Shown here piece by piece: positions 48,481 through 58,410 of a DNA stretch of 64,000 bases. Within the stretch, counting starts at the first letter, position 1, and each line of letters opens with the position of its first letter. The notes under the pieces were generated by a model. That model searched no databases and was not told the DNA's origin. It was given only the letters and a program-made list of their open reading frames with translations. This DNA is from Neoscytalidium dimidiatum. Lineage: Eukaryota; Ascomycota; Dothideomycetes; Botryosphaeriales; Botryosphaeriaceae. The position numbers were made by a program, and so were the translations under genes. The stretch is from positions 2,480,001-2,544,000 of the forward strand of contig CM074704.1 of NCBI GenBank assembly GCA_037367355.1. The letters are read 5' to 3'.

Positions 48481-50222
48481 TCAAGCCCGCTCTGCCCTCT
48501 CTCCCTCCTTCTCCCTCCTCCTCCTCTCAAACTGCACCTTCGGATCCTCCAGCCTCACCTCCGCCCTCCGCGGGTCCTTCGTCCACGGCATCACATCCGC
48601 CGTCTCGACCATCCACCTCAACACGACGCTCTCGAACCCCCTCACGACGTGCTGCCACTCCGGCTCCATCGCCAGATTCCTTAATTCATGCGGATCGTCG
48701 CCCCTCCGCGAATACAGCTCCGGCGGCTCGTACAGCCTATACACGTACGTCCACTCCCGCGACCGCACCGCGACGGCCTTGCCCACGAGCGCGGTATCCT
48801 CGTGCTGCAGGCCGGCCTTGATGTCGTACGGCCACGGCGCCCGCTCGAGCAGGGGCTCCTCGCGGACGAGGAAGCCGCCCTCGCTCCAGGCGTGCTCCTT
48901 CGGGTGGGGCGCGCCATCGACGAGGGTCGGGACCAGGCTGACGCCGTTGTGGGCGAAGTGCTCGCCGACGCCGGCGAGGTGCAGGAGCGTGGGGACGAGG
49001 TCGACCATCTCGGCCATGTCGGCGGCGACGCGGCCGGCGGGGAGGCCGGCGCCGGCGACGACGAGCGGCTCGTGGACGAGGGAGTCCGACAGGCCCGACG
49101 GCCACTTCTCGATCAGGCCGTGGTCGCCGAGGTACTCGCCGTGGTCGGTGAAGAAGAGCGTGGCGGTGCGGGCGAAGAGACCGGTGGCGTCGAGGAGCGA
49201 GACGATGCGGCCGAATTGGTCGTCGAGGCGGGTGATCATGCCGTAGTAGCTGGGAGTTTTGGTAGACGATTTAGGGACGGAAGTGTCCAACGCCGAGATA
49301 TGGAGTTTCTACTTACGTTGCCATGACTTCGGCCCACATCTCTGGAGTCGCGCGGTCTGTGCCGTAGCGCTCGCGAATCACTTTCATATAGCGGGGCTCG
49401 TATCCAGTCTGATAGTGTGAGCATGGTTTCCTTCATACGAATGGATAATTTCATGTGAAGCAAACTAACCTTCTCGGACAGCTGCGCAGGAGGCGGCATC
49501 TCTCCCCTATTGTACATGGAGAAGTACGGTTCTTCGACCGCGAACGGACAATGCGGAAAGATCAGAGGGAGGAAGAGCACCCACGGCTCCTTCGGTGGAC
49601 AGCTCAGCCACTTCTCCGCGCTTCGTATAGCGCACTCATCATAGTCCCACTGAGCATTGCTATCCTTCTTTCCTTTGTAAAACAAGCGGCCCCAAATGTC
49701 ATCCTTATCCACCGGTGGAGCGTTCTTTCCACCCCAAGCACCCCTGAAATTAGGCATGAGTTCCGGCGTCTCGAGGAATCCGTACTCATTCACACTGAGC
49801 TCGGTGACCGTCGGCGCAAAAGTGTCTCCTCGTGGTGCCAGACAGGCCACGTGGTAGCCGTTTTCCTTGAGCGAGCGGAAGACGTTGGGCTCCCAGGGTT
49901 TAATCAGGTTTTCGATGCTACGGTGGCCGGAGACGTGGGGGTACTGGCCAGTGAACATGCTGCAGCGGCTCTGGCTGCACACGGAAGCCTGCACAAAACA
50001 GTTGGTGAAGCGGGTGCCGCGGGCGGCGAAGGCGTCGATGTTCGGGGTCTTAACGACCTTGTTTCCATTGCATGACAGGGCATCGTAGCGGAGCTGGTCC
50101 GGCATGAAGATGACAAAGTTCGGCTTGGAGATGGGGAGGCCGCTGGGAACGGGATCCTTGCGAAAGGTGTATGGGACGTAGTCGCCTGGGGCTGGGATTC
50201 CGGAGCCTTCTGAAGCGGCCAT
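48481..50222 (-). CDS. Sulfatase (alkaline-phosphatase superfamily, S1 type)
   Basis: Hydrolyses sulfate esters; the exact substrate is unknown. Model: exons 50,222-49,470, 49,408-49,317 and 49,249-48,481, with introns of 61 bp (GTTAGT...CAG) and 67 bp (GTAAGT...CAG), giving 537 aa. Start: MAASEGSGIPAPGDY; an in-frame GTG lies nine bases upstream but is not used here. Metal-site text NFVIFMPDQLRYDAL is near residue 35, the formylglycine motif CSQSRCSMFTG near 85, a middle segment APLYESD-free exon 2 (TGYEPRYMKVIRERYGTDRA), and the C-terminal metal site FFTDHGEYLGDHGL with a following Lys (EKW). The active-site motif has Gln where CxPxR or CxAxR is usual. No signal peptide, so probably intracellular. 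It is the first gene next to the repeat island, about 0.5 kb away, with no visible RIP spill-over. Confidence 0.85.
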
Positions 50223-51182
50223 TTCGAGCACGGTTCCGATCCACTTCCAGAAATGGAAGGGAGGATATGACTTGATATTAGAAACCCAGATTGATGTTGG
50301 AAATGAGTGGGAAAAGAGCAGTATATATGCTTGATGAGGTTCAAGCAGGGATCCCCGCGCAAGATAATCAGATCTCGGAGCGAGCTTGGCTCAAAACGCC
50401 GACCCTGCAGGTAGTCTACCTTATATAGACCTGAATGTCTAGATATCCGATAAGGCATCTTGGTGTAAAGTGCAGTACGATTTGCTTCACTTACTTGATA
50501 AGGTGAACTTAGCGATGAACTCGATGTTGCAACCGTCCGAGGTGATTGCGCAATTTGCTTGTGGGGCTGCTTTCAACTTACGTACGCGTTCACATCTTCA
50601 TGATATGCCTGGCATGGCTCAGAGGGCTGGTTCATGGATACGGATTATCAGAGCGGGTCCAGAAGCAGATGTTCGAAGGGAGTAATGTGAGCGACACACG
50701 GATAAGCATTCCCGCCGCCATATGTATACCTTTCCTTCTACAAAGTTTTTCGAATATATGCTGGAACTCCTTCCCCCCCCCAAAGGGTGTTATATGAACA
50801 GGAGCATGAGTTGCTTGTCACAAAGACCATGCGCAGGTCTTGAGGCTTGATTACAACAGTTCAATTACTAAGTTGCTATCATTCTAGGTTTAATTATTAG
50901 CTGAGTCCAAATGTAGAAGTATTACATATTGTTCGCAATTAGTCAATATCTTAAAGACACCAGGAACATTCAGTTCGCGGAGTTAACAAGAGACACGGGT
51001 TAGTAGCGCGTGCTGCACCGATAGTATTGAAGGTCCAGTCGAATTGAGCCATTTTACTCATGCAATCTCGCAAGAAGAATACAAGCAAGTCGCGTGGATG
51101 GTGTTTGCAGACGGGACTACAGTGACAAGCAAGTTGAGGGGCCGAGGAAAGTGTCGTGAGCTACTTAAGAACATTGCGTCAC

Positions 51183-51212
51183 CACGTGTCGACCCGACGC
51201 GCTCCGACGCGT
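51183..51212 (+). promoter_or_regulatory. CACGTG and MCB-like ACGCGT sites upstream of RFC2
   Basis: CACGTG at 51,183-51,188 and ACGCGT at 51,207-51,212, with ACGCGC just before, about 150 bp upstream of the RFC2 start. ACGCGT is the MBF site that drives G1/S genes in yeasts, which suits a clamp-loader gene. Function here is inferred. Confidence 0.4.
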
Positions 51213-51257
51213 CCGCGTCCACTTCCGCCTCTCGTCTCGCCGAAAACACCCACCCAC

Positions 51258-51293
51258 CAACACCACCACCACCACCACCACCACCACCACCGC
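51258..51293 (+). repeat. (CAC)n microsatellite
   Basis: About eleven CAC/CCA units in the RFC2 5' region. It gives His-, Pro- or Thr-rich false ORFs on the plus strand and Gly/Val/Trp-rich ones on the minus strand. Confidence 0.8.
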
Positions 51294-51357
51294 GCAGCGC
51301 ATCCATACCACCGACCCCGCTCCTTCGGCGCTAACAGCGCCGCCAATCCCACATCCA

Positions 51358-52633
51358 ATGGCCAACTTCTTCGATATAAAAGCGCGGCAAGCAGCCGCCG
51401 CCGCCGCCAGCTCTTCCAAAGCGCCCACCACCAAGCCCGAGACGAGCGCACTGCAACCCTGGGTCGAGAAGTAGTAAGCGCAACCGCCACTCATTGCTCA
51501 CAGCGCCCCGCGCATCCCACGCTCACACTCACACCTCTCCTCCCCACTCTAGCCGCCCCAAATCCCTCGACGATGTCAACGGCCAAGACCACACCATAAC
51601 CGTCCTCTCGCGCACGCTCCAGTCCTCCAACCTCCCGCACATGCTCTTCTACGGCCCGCCCGGCACCGGCAAAACCAGCACGATCCTCGCCCTCGCCAAG
51701 CAGCTCTACGGGCCGGACCTGATCCGCACGCGCGTGCTCGAGCTCAACGCCTCCGACGAGCGCGGCATCGGCATCGTGCGCGAGAAGGTCAAGAACTTCG
51801 CGCGGCAGCAGCTGTCCAACCCGCCGGCCGGGCCCGCGGGCGTGCAGTACCGGGCGCGGTACCCGTGCCCGCCGTTCAAGATCGTGATCCTGGACGAGGC
51901 CGACAGCATGACGCAGGACGCGCAGAGCGCGCTGCGCCGCACCATGGAGACGTACTCGCGCATCACGCGCTTTTGCCTCGTCTGCAACTACGTCACGCGC
52001 ATCATCGACCCGCTGGCCAGCCGGTGCTCCAAGTTCCGCTTCAAGAGCCTGGACACCGGCAGCGCGGCGAGGCGGCTGGAGGAGATTGCGGGCGCCGAGG
52101 GGGTCGCGCTGGGGCCCGGCGCGGTGGACGCGCTGGTGCGGGTGAGCGAGGGCGATTTGAGGAAGGCGATTACGTTTCTGCAGAGCGCGGCGAGGCTGGT
52201 TGGGGCCGTGAAGGCTGTGGCACCGCCGCCGAGGAAGGGGGCGAAGGTCGTGGAGGAGGATGAGGAGATGGATGTGGATGGGAAGGACGGGCAGCCCGTG
52301 TCGGTGCCTGTGGTGGAAGAGATTGCGGGCGTGATACCCGGCGCCACGATGGAGCGGCTGTACGAGGCAATGCAGCCGCGCACGAAGGGCAAGGTCTATA
52401 ACGAGGTTGCGAAGGCCGTGGAGGATATGGTGGCGGACGGCTGGAGCGCGTCGCAGCTGGTTGCGCAGCTGTATGAGATGGTGCTATTCGACGAGAGAGT
52501 TGAGGACCTCAAGAAGAATAAGATCACTCTAGTCTTCTCCGAGACTGATAAGAGGTTGGTGGACGGAGCAGATGAGCACCTCGAGATTCTCGACCTTTGC
52601 TTGAGGATTGCTGGCATTCTGTCTGACGGGTGA
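51358..52633 (+). CDS. RFC2: Replication factor C subunit 2 (clamp loader)
   Basis: AAA+ subunit of the RFC complex that loads PCNA at primer ends in the nucleus. Model: exon 1 51,358-51,473, intron 51,474-51,552 (79 bp, GTAAGC...TAG), exon 2 51,553-52,633, 398 aa. The split Tyr codon rebuilds the family signature LQPWVEKYRPKSLDD. Walker [10 protein letters not shown] is near residue 78, Walker [10 protein letters not shown] near 155, an Arg-finger SRC motif ([10 protein letters not shown]) near 200, then the collar domain. An acidic insert ([13 protein letters not shown]) near 290 is not typical of all members. Start [10 protein letters not shown] matches the fungal Rfc2 N-terminus as I recall it. 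Convergent with the next gene. Confidence 0.93.
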
Positions 52634-53374
52634 AGAAGAGGATATCGGGCACCCGGGGATGGTAGAAGCAGCATCTGTGGTCATCATCAAAAAGATCAGG
52701 CGTTAGGCATTCAAGCGGGGCATATCAGGCTGGTAGATTATCCACAGCCGGTGGACTTGCTTAGTAGGAAACATACCCTTTCTTGTTCAGACAGATATGG
52801 AAACGATCAGACTGTATTAAGGCAGCCCATGTCGCTGCTGTTTAAACACTACTCGGGCGAGTGATGTCGGCACGTACACAGCTCACCACGTAGGCCGTCG
52901 CTGTTTGTACAAAAATAGACCATATATAAAGGTTGGAGCATGCTCTCTTCCTTGCCTGCTCACCGACCGGGCTGCTATTCTGGCATTTATATATATTTGT
53001 AGGTTAGTCTGCGTCCACTGACCCCATACAGCACGAAGCTCGTATTGCTCAGACTCGCATAGGGATATCATCTACAATTCGATGTATCACAATACAGACA
53101 GACAGCCCATTGCGTACAGTAAACCGAAAAGAAAGCGAACACGAGAGGAGATGAAGAAAGAAGACAGCTTCGGGATCAGCGAAGGCCCCATCGGACGTCC
53201 AAATTCCCGCTATCGACCCAAAATCGACCACTGAACGCCTTGCTAAAATGCAGTTGGACCAATATTTGACACTACGCCCCCTTTGTTTCCGTGTAATCAG
53301 CGCCATAGAGATGCAAAGCACGCAATCCTCCCTTCCTCCCATCAGCCTTGCCCATCATGGTCAATTTTCCCTGT
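52634..53374. other. Convergent 3' intergenic region
   Basis: 740 bp between the RFC2 stop and the stop of the next, minus-strand gene. The ORFs here are short and featureless; it presumably holds both 3' UTRs. Confidence 0.5.
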
Positions 53375-54856
53375 TCAGCGCCCTCCTCTCGGCCTCTGTT
53401 GCCTGTCCTGGACAAGTCTGCTGCCAACTCTGAGGACGACATACTTGTCGATCAGCGGATCGTAGGCAGCCGCGACATCGAGGACCGTCCTTGCCTTGTC
53501 ACCCCGAATCTCAATAAGGCCGGTCACGACAATGGTTCCACGGGGTGCCTCCAGTTTAGGGGGCTTCCAGTTCTTCAGAAGCGTGGTCGAGAAGATCGAC
53601 AAGGCAATGGACTGAGGTGGAATAGGCTCGAATTCAGGTAACTTTTCTGCTGTCGCCGCCGTCTTCCCTGGGGGATTCGCATTTGCGTTCGCGTTTGCGA
53701 CAGTCCGCTCAGACGTGTTAGGGGGAGCTAGCGGACGATTAGAGCCAGCCTGCTTCGCTCGCTGCATGGCTTCCAGGTGCCGTGCCAACACGTCTATGGA
53801 GGGATCAACTTTCGGTCGCAGGCCGAACCATTCCCGAATCTGGTTCATCTTAACGTGCCAAAGATATTGTGTGCTGGCTAAGGCTCCAGAGGCAACGGCT
53901 ACCGGCCAAAGCGCGCGCTTTAAGCGGTGATAGTTGATTTGGTCGACAGGACGTCTCGTCCAAGCAATGTAGTCCTCGGTGATCTCGATTCTGTATCTCG
54001 TTAGCATTGTGTTCTGGGGAACGAGCGTCCCAAGGAGATATATGTAACAAGAAATTCTCGGATACACAGACTTGGGAACAAACATCCAGGTACTGCTTAC
54101 TGCAAGCCTGCACCTGGATAAACAACCTTGGGCTCTGCCAAGGCTGTTGCCGACTTCTAACTCCGTGTGGGCCGCTTTCACCAGGCAAAACTCACCCTGC
54201 GCGCTCGTACTCTTGAGGAGGACCATCCGGAAAGACGATATCCAGCCAATAACGGCCCTTTGTGACATCCACCTTGCCCAACCGCTTTACAGCTGGGTCA
54301 CCGGCGACGTGATTACGCACCAAGCTGACAAGCTTCTCTGTGACAAATCAGCATCCAATTCCGGGCAACAGGGCGAGCACACGCACGGCGTATTTGCTCA
54401 TGTTTTTTCTGATCGGCGGCCACTTTTCTAAACTCCTGCCACTCCGGATCGGACCCTTTGTAGAACCTGCGGGGCACCGGTCTTGTCCAGCCTAGGGGAA
54501 TGAAGAGGGCATCATCCTCATATTCCTCGTCATCCCAATCTTCCTCTTCCTCTTCCTCGGCCTCTTCTTCGTCCACGATCTCGATCGTCGGGGCAAGCAC
54601 GAAGTGGATCCAGGTGAGAGCAGCACCGGTATAAATGCAGCCAGCTAGCAGGCGTCTAAACGAGGCAGTTAGCAGTGCTGGCATCTGGGGGCGGCAAGGA
54701 CAGCTGCTGGACGTACTTCCAGGTGAAGAAGCGGCGCTTGAAGCGCACCGGCTGGACGCGCACAGTCGAGGCATGGCGCGCAAAGAGTTGCCGGCGGACG
54801 ACCGGGGCAGCGTGGCGAAAGGCGCAAAGCGGTCGTAGGGCAGATGGCTTGAACAT
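53375..54856 (-). CDS. Unrecognised, probably mitochondrial membrane protein
   Basis: Four exons: 54,856-54,717, 54,655-54,387, 54,337-54,196, 53,990-53,375 (introns 61, 49 and 205 bp, all GT..AG, first with GCTAAC branch site), 388 aa. The N-terminus MFKPSALRPLCAFRHAAPVV continuing to RRQLFARHAST is rich in Arg/Ser/Ala and lacks acidic residues, as in a mitochondrial presequence. A hydrophobic segment (LLAGCIYTGAALTWIHFVL) follows near residue 50, then a strongly acidic run (EEEAEEEEEEDWDDEEYEDD), a conserved-looking block (RPVPRRFYKGSDPEWQEFRK) and a second mildly hydrophobic stretch (LWPVAVASGALASTQYLW) near 220. The C-terminal third has Asn/Ala/Pro-rich linkers. I do not recognise the family. 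It shares a 439-bp divergent promoter with the Vps3844 gene. Confidence 0.75.
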
Positions 54857-55295
54857 GGGAAGGGAATGACTCGCGAAGCTAGGTCGCAGCGGACATGAAC
54901 GGAGCTTGCGGCGGTTGTGCGCTCGGATGGGTGGGGAGGTTGCACACGATGTGAGCGATGGCAAAGGCCAGGCGGGAAGCGGGTGTGGGCGGCGGGGTTG
55001 GGAGAGGAAAGTGACGGAGCGGAGGAGAGATAATGGCAGCGAAGGCGGTGATGAGGCGTTCACAAGATGCCGGGCGGATGATGAACACGGCCAGCCACGA
55101 ATCGATCCAGGCGCGCCGCTTGCTCCTGCCTGCCTGCCAGCCTGCACGCCCGGCGGCCGCCCAGCGTCGCGTCGGCTCCATTGTTTCGCCGGCCTCCAGC
55201 GTCCCAAGCTGCAACGGCAGCAACCAGCATCATCGCCCGGCCACGAGCTGCTGCTCCCCGTCCCACCTCCCATCTCCATCCGCCTACCGCCCATC

Positions 55296-56542
55296 ATGAG
55301 GCTGTCCTGCAGCTTCGCCGCCCCGTCTCTGCTCGGCCTGGCCGCTGCAGCAGCTTCGTCACCTCGCGTCTACGTCCAGGACCTTGATGCGCCAGCACAC
55401 CTCAGCACCCAAACAGCTCCCACCGTGAGCCCTGACACCGCCCGCCTGATCTTTGCGCAGAGGCTGGGCCTCTCGCAGTACCACAGTTTGAAGCATGCCG
55501 ACGATGATACCATTCAATATCTCAACGAATTCGGGGGCTCGCGGCATCAGCTGTTTGATGATGAAGAGCTCGACGACGAAACCAAGCACATTATGGTCGT
55601 TGTGGAGGGGATGAAAGACACTGCAGGTGCGATGCACTGTTTCGACGGATGCCTTCAGCTCATTAACGTGCTCCTAATACAGTTCTTGATTCCGCATCCT
55701 TCTCTCTCGACGAAAACCCAGGCGTCGATGCCACCTCTCGCCTACTTGAGGACTTCACGATCCAATCGGAGCACCTCTCATCCGCCTCTCGAAACAACAA
55801 CAAGAACAAAGTGCCCAAGAAGGTCTCAGATGTCCTGAAGAAGATTCCCGAGAACGTCGAGACCAGGTTCAGCAATGGCTTGCTCCTCGCCCACGTCCGC
55901 AACACCGAGAATCACGATCTGTCATCCACCATCCGCGAGCTCGCCGACCTGGCTTCGTCGAACTGGCCCTTCACCCTCGCCGTGATGCCGCCATCCAGCG
56001 GCAACTCGAAGCGCACCATCGGATCTTGGGGCAAGTACGACACCCCGAAGCGCTCCGCCAACGCCGAGCGCAAACGCCCGGAGGTCATCCTCGCCGAGGC
56101 CCCCGCCAGCGACTTCGTCCAGCGCATCAACAAGACGGAATCCAAGGCGCCGACCAGCCCCAACAACGCGACCATCAGGGGCATCCTCCCCGCCTGCTTC
56201 TCGTCCAAGGACGCGTGCGAGACGTCGACCAACAGCTGCAGCGGCCGCGGCTCCTGCATTAAGAATTACACGGACAAGGACAACAACAACAAGGCCTGCT
56301 TCACCTGCCAGTGCAAGCCCCAGGTCAGGACCAACAAGGATGGCAGCAAGAAGACGACGTTCTACGGTGGCCCCGCTTGCCAGAAGAAGGATGTCGTCAT
56401 GCCGTTTTGGCTGTTCGCCGGCTTCGCTGTCGCCGCGGCGTTCTTGCTCAGCTTCGGTATCGGGCTGCTGTACAGCATGGGCAACGAAGAGCTTCCCAGC
56501 GTCATCGGCGCTGGCGTTTCTGGCCCGTCGGCGAGGCACTGA
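55296..56542 (+). CDS. Vps3844/DUF3844-type ER or vacuolar membrane protein
   Basis: Two exons, 55,296-55,626 and 55,683-56,542, with a 56-bp intron (GTGCGA...ACAG), 396 aa. Signal peptide MRLSCSFAAPSLLGLAAAAA, then a lumenal domain, an EGF-like cysteine cluster near residues 295-345 (ACFSS...C...CSGRGSC...C.CQCKP...GGPACQKKDV), one transmembrane helix (FWLFAGFAVAAAFLLSFGIGL) near 350-370 and a short cytosolic tail. This is the layout of the fungal family listed as DUF3844, later Vps3844, linked to vacuolar sorting in yeast. Assignment rests on the C-terminal Cys/transmembrane pattern. Convergent with SEC66. Confidence 0.82.
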
Positions 56543-57024
56543 TTGGCTTGAGAAAAGACTTTGACTGAATGAAGATCGAGGATTGTGACGCGAGGATGGA
56601 GGTGAGGATATGAAAGGACGGATACAAGTGAGACCTGCAGTGGCAGAGGGTTTTGTGGGGAGGCGGGGTATTTGCCAGTAATGGCAGCCCAGTTGGCTGA
56701 GAGCCGGTGAAAAGCCCAACGAGGCTTGTGGGTGTACTCTTGGGAGGCGAGCTCTTGATGTGGGCATATTCCGTGTATAAACACATCGGTTGTTTTTGGG
56801 TTGGCGTCTTTGTGAGATTTTCATAGCTGATACAGCGCTATAGCTTTTTTACAAGAATAAATGATGCAATGCACCACAAGGTTATCTTCCCAAATACAGT
56901 ACACCTCTAGCATCACTGAAGAAATTCCCTAGATGGATGCGAAGCCCGTCCCCAAAACCCCAAACGCCTCGCGCCTGCAATGCAATAGCCCCCAAGACAC
57001 GCCAACGGAGAAAGGATGAATGGT
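56543..57024. other. Convergent 3' intergenic region
   Basis: 480 bp between the Vps3844 and SEC66 stops. AATAAA at 56,856-56,861 on the plus strand may serve as the polyadenylation signal of the Vps3844 gene. Confidence 0.45.
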
Positions 57025-57808
57025 TTATTTTCTGCCCTTGCCCTTCCTCTTGGAGCTCGCCCCGGAAATGGCAGAGCCGGCGGTGCTCGGTCTAGATTGC
57101 GAGGTGGTCGACGCGGTCTCGACGAGCACAGCGTCGTCATCGCTGCTCTTCGTCTGCGTGCCAGAACCCTCGTCCAGCTCCTTCATGAAGTCGGCGCGGA
57201 TGTTGCCACGCTTCTTCTCCCACCAGGCCTTCTCGGTGGCGGTCTGCGCCTGCAGCTCGTCGACACGCTGCTTGAGGAGCTGGTTCTGGGCGACTTCGGA
57301 GGCGTTCTGGAAGATGGACTGGCCCCAGCCGGGGGAGAAGGCGTTGGCCTGAACGGAATCATGTTAGTCGGGGGGTGGAAGACTTGCACACACAAGGACA
57401 ATTGGAAATCCCATATATTTGACATACCTCCTGCACGACGTCGCGCAGCTCGGCCTCGATCTCCTTCTCGGCGCGCTGGAAGCGCTGCCACAGGTCGTCG
57501 CCGACGCTGCCGCGCTGCAGCAGGGCCTGGAGGGCCTGCTTGGCGTTGCGGACCTCGACGATGCGGTGGATGTCCTCGACGGCGCGGCGGAGGAGGGCGG
57601 CCTTGAGCACCGAGTCCGGCACCTTCTGCTGGTCGATGTGGAGCAGCGACAGGTAGATGTTGCGCGTGGTGTGCGGGCCGAACCACGGCGCCAGCGACGC
57701 CGCACGCGAGGCCTTGCGGGCGCGGTAGAGGTGCGAGAAGGTGGCCATGGAGCCGATGAGCAGGCCCAAGTAGGCGAAAGGGATCGCGAGCGAGATCCAG
57801 TCAACCAT
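57025..57808 (-). CDS. SEC66: Sec66/Sec71 subunit of the ER post-translational translocon
   Basis: Part of the Sec62/63/66/72 complex that works with Sec61. Exons 57,808-57,428 and 57,348-57,025, 79-bp intron (GTATGT...CAG), 234 aa. Start MVDWISLAIPFAYLGLLIGS has a strong Kozak context (GCCACCATGG). The N-terminal transmembrane segment runs to about residue 25, followed by the family core: HLYRARKASRAASLAPWF, RNIYLSLLHIDQQKVPDSVL, KAALLRRA and RGSVGDDLWQRFQRAEKEIE. Exon 2 adds ANAFSPGWGQSIFQ, a coiled coil and a basic C-terminus (SSKRKGKGRK). Divergent to NPL4. Confidence 0.9.
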
Positions 57809-58410
57809 GGTGGCGGCGGGCGGCGTGCGGACGGGAGGACACACGGGCGGACGGACAAGCGGGTGCTGCTGCTTTTGTTGCGCGGGCTTGACAGTGGAAT
57901 TAGGTTCGAATTACGGCGGGCGTGGGATTACGGGAGGGAGGCGAGAGCGCGGTGGTCGAGTCGTGGTCTCACAGGCGCATTGCAGACGGGCGGGCTTTGG
58001 CAGAACGAGCGGCAGACGGCAGGAGCGAGGGCGCGGCTTTGTGCAGCGCGGGAAAGTTGATGGCAGAGAAGCAGATGAACTGCGAGAAGCAACGTGTCTG
58101 TCGCGCGCGCCGCGGTTTGCCGGAGAAAAGCCGACGGGGCTTGGGCTTGACGTAGCACGCGAGTCGCTAGTGAGTGTGAGCTCACTCATCACTGACAAGC
58201 TGCATCTCGACCGCACTTCGCGGAGCTTCTACTCCTCGCCCCAGTCGCCGCTCCACCCTGCTCACCACAGACCCGTTGCTACCTTCATCGAGCTTCCTCC
58301 AGCGCGCCCGTCTCCCTCGATCTGCACCTCTGGGATCTCGCTGCTCCGCAATCTCGCGTCGTCGCCTGCAGCAAGCATCCGCAGAAGCCCGCCCCGCTGC
58401 GCGCGCCACC
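57809..58410. promoter_or_regulatory. Divergent promoter SEC66 / NPL4
   Basis: 602 bp between the two start codons. It contains the palindrome GTGAGCTCAC at 58,176-58,185 within TGAGTGTGAGCTCACTCATC. The ORFs running through it on both strands have no family features. Confidence 0.5.

Larger units (their letters stand above)
50223..51357. other. Divergent promoter region between sulfatase and RFC2
   Basis: 1.1 kb without a supported gene. Short ORFs at 50,470-50,797 and 51,044-51,334 have no family features and cross a (CAC)n tract. The RFC2-proximal part carries CACGTG and ACGCGT sites. Confidence 0.5.

Noticed and set aside
48688..49326. Plus-strand ORF of 212 codons
   Set aside because: GC-rich shadow of the sulfatase coding strand.
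50470..50797. Two short ORFs upstream of RFC2
   Set aside because: No recognisable motif; they lie in an intergenic region.
51156..51599. His-rich ORF
   Set aside because: Product of the (CAC)n microsatellite and out of frame with RFC2.
55922..56824. Minus-strand ORF of 300 codons
   Set aside because: Shadow of the Vps3844 gene, which has signal peptide, Cys cluster and transmembrane helix.
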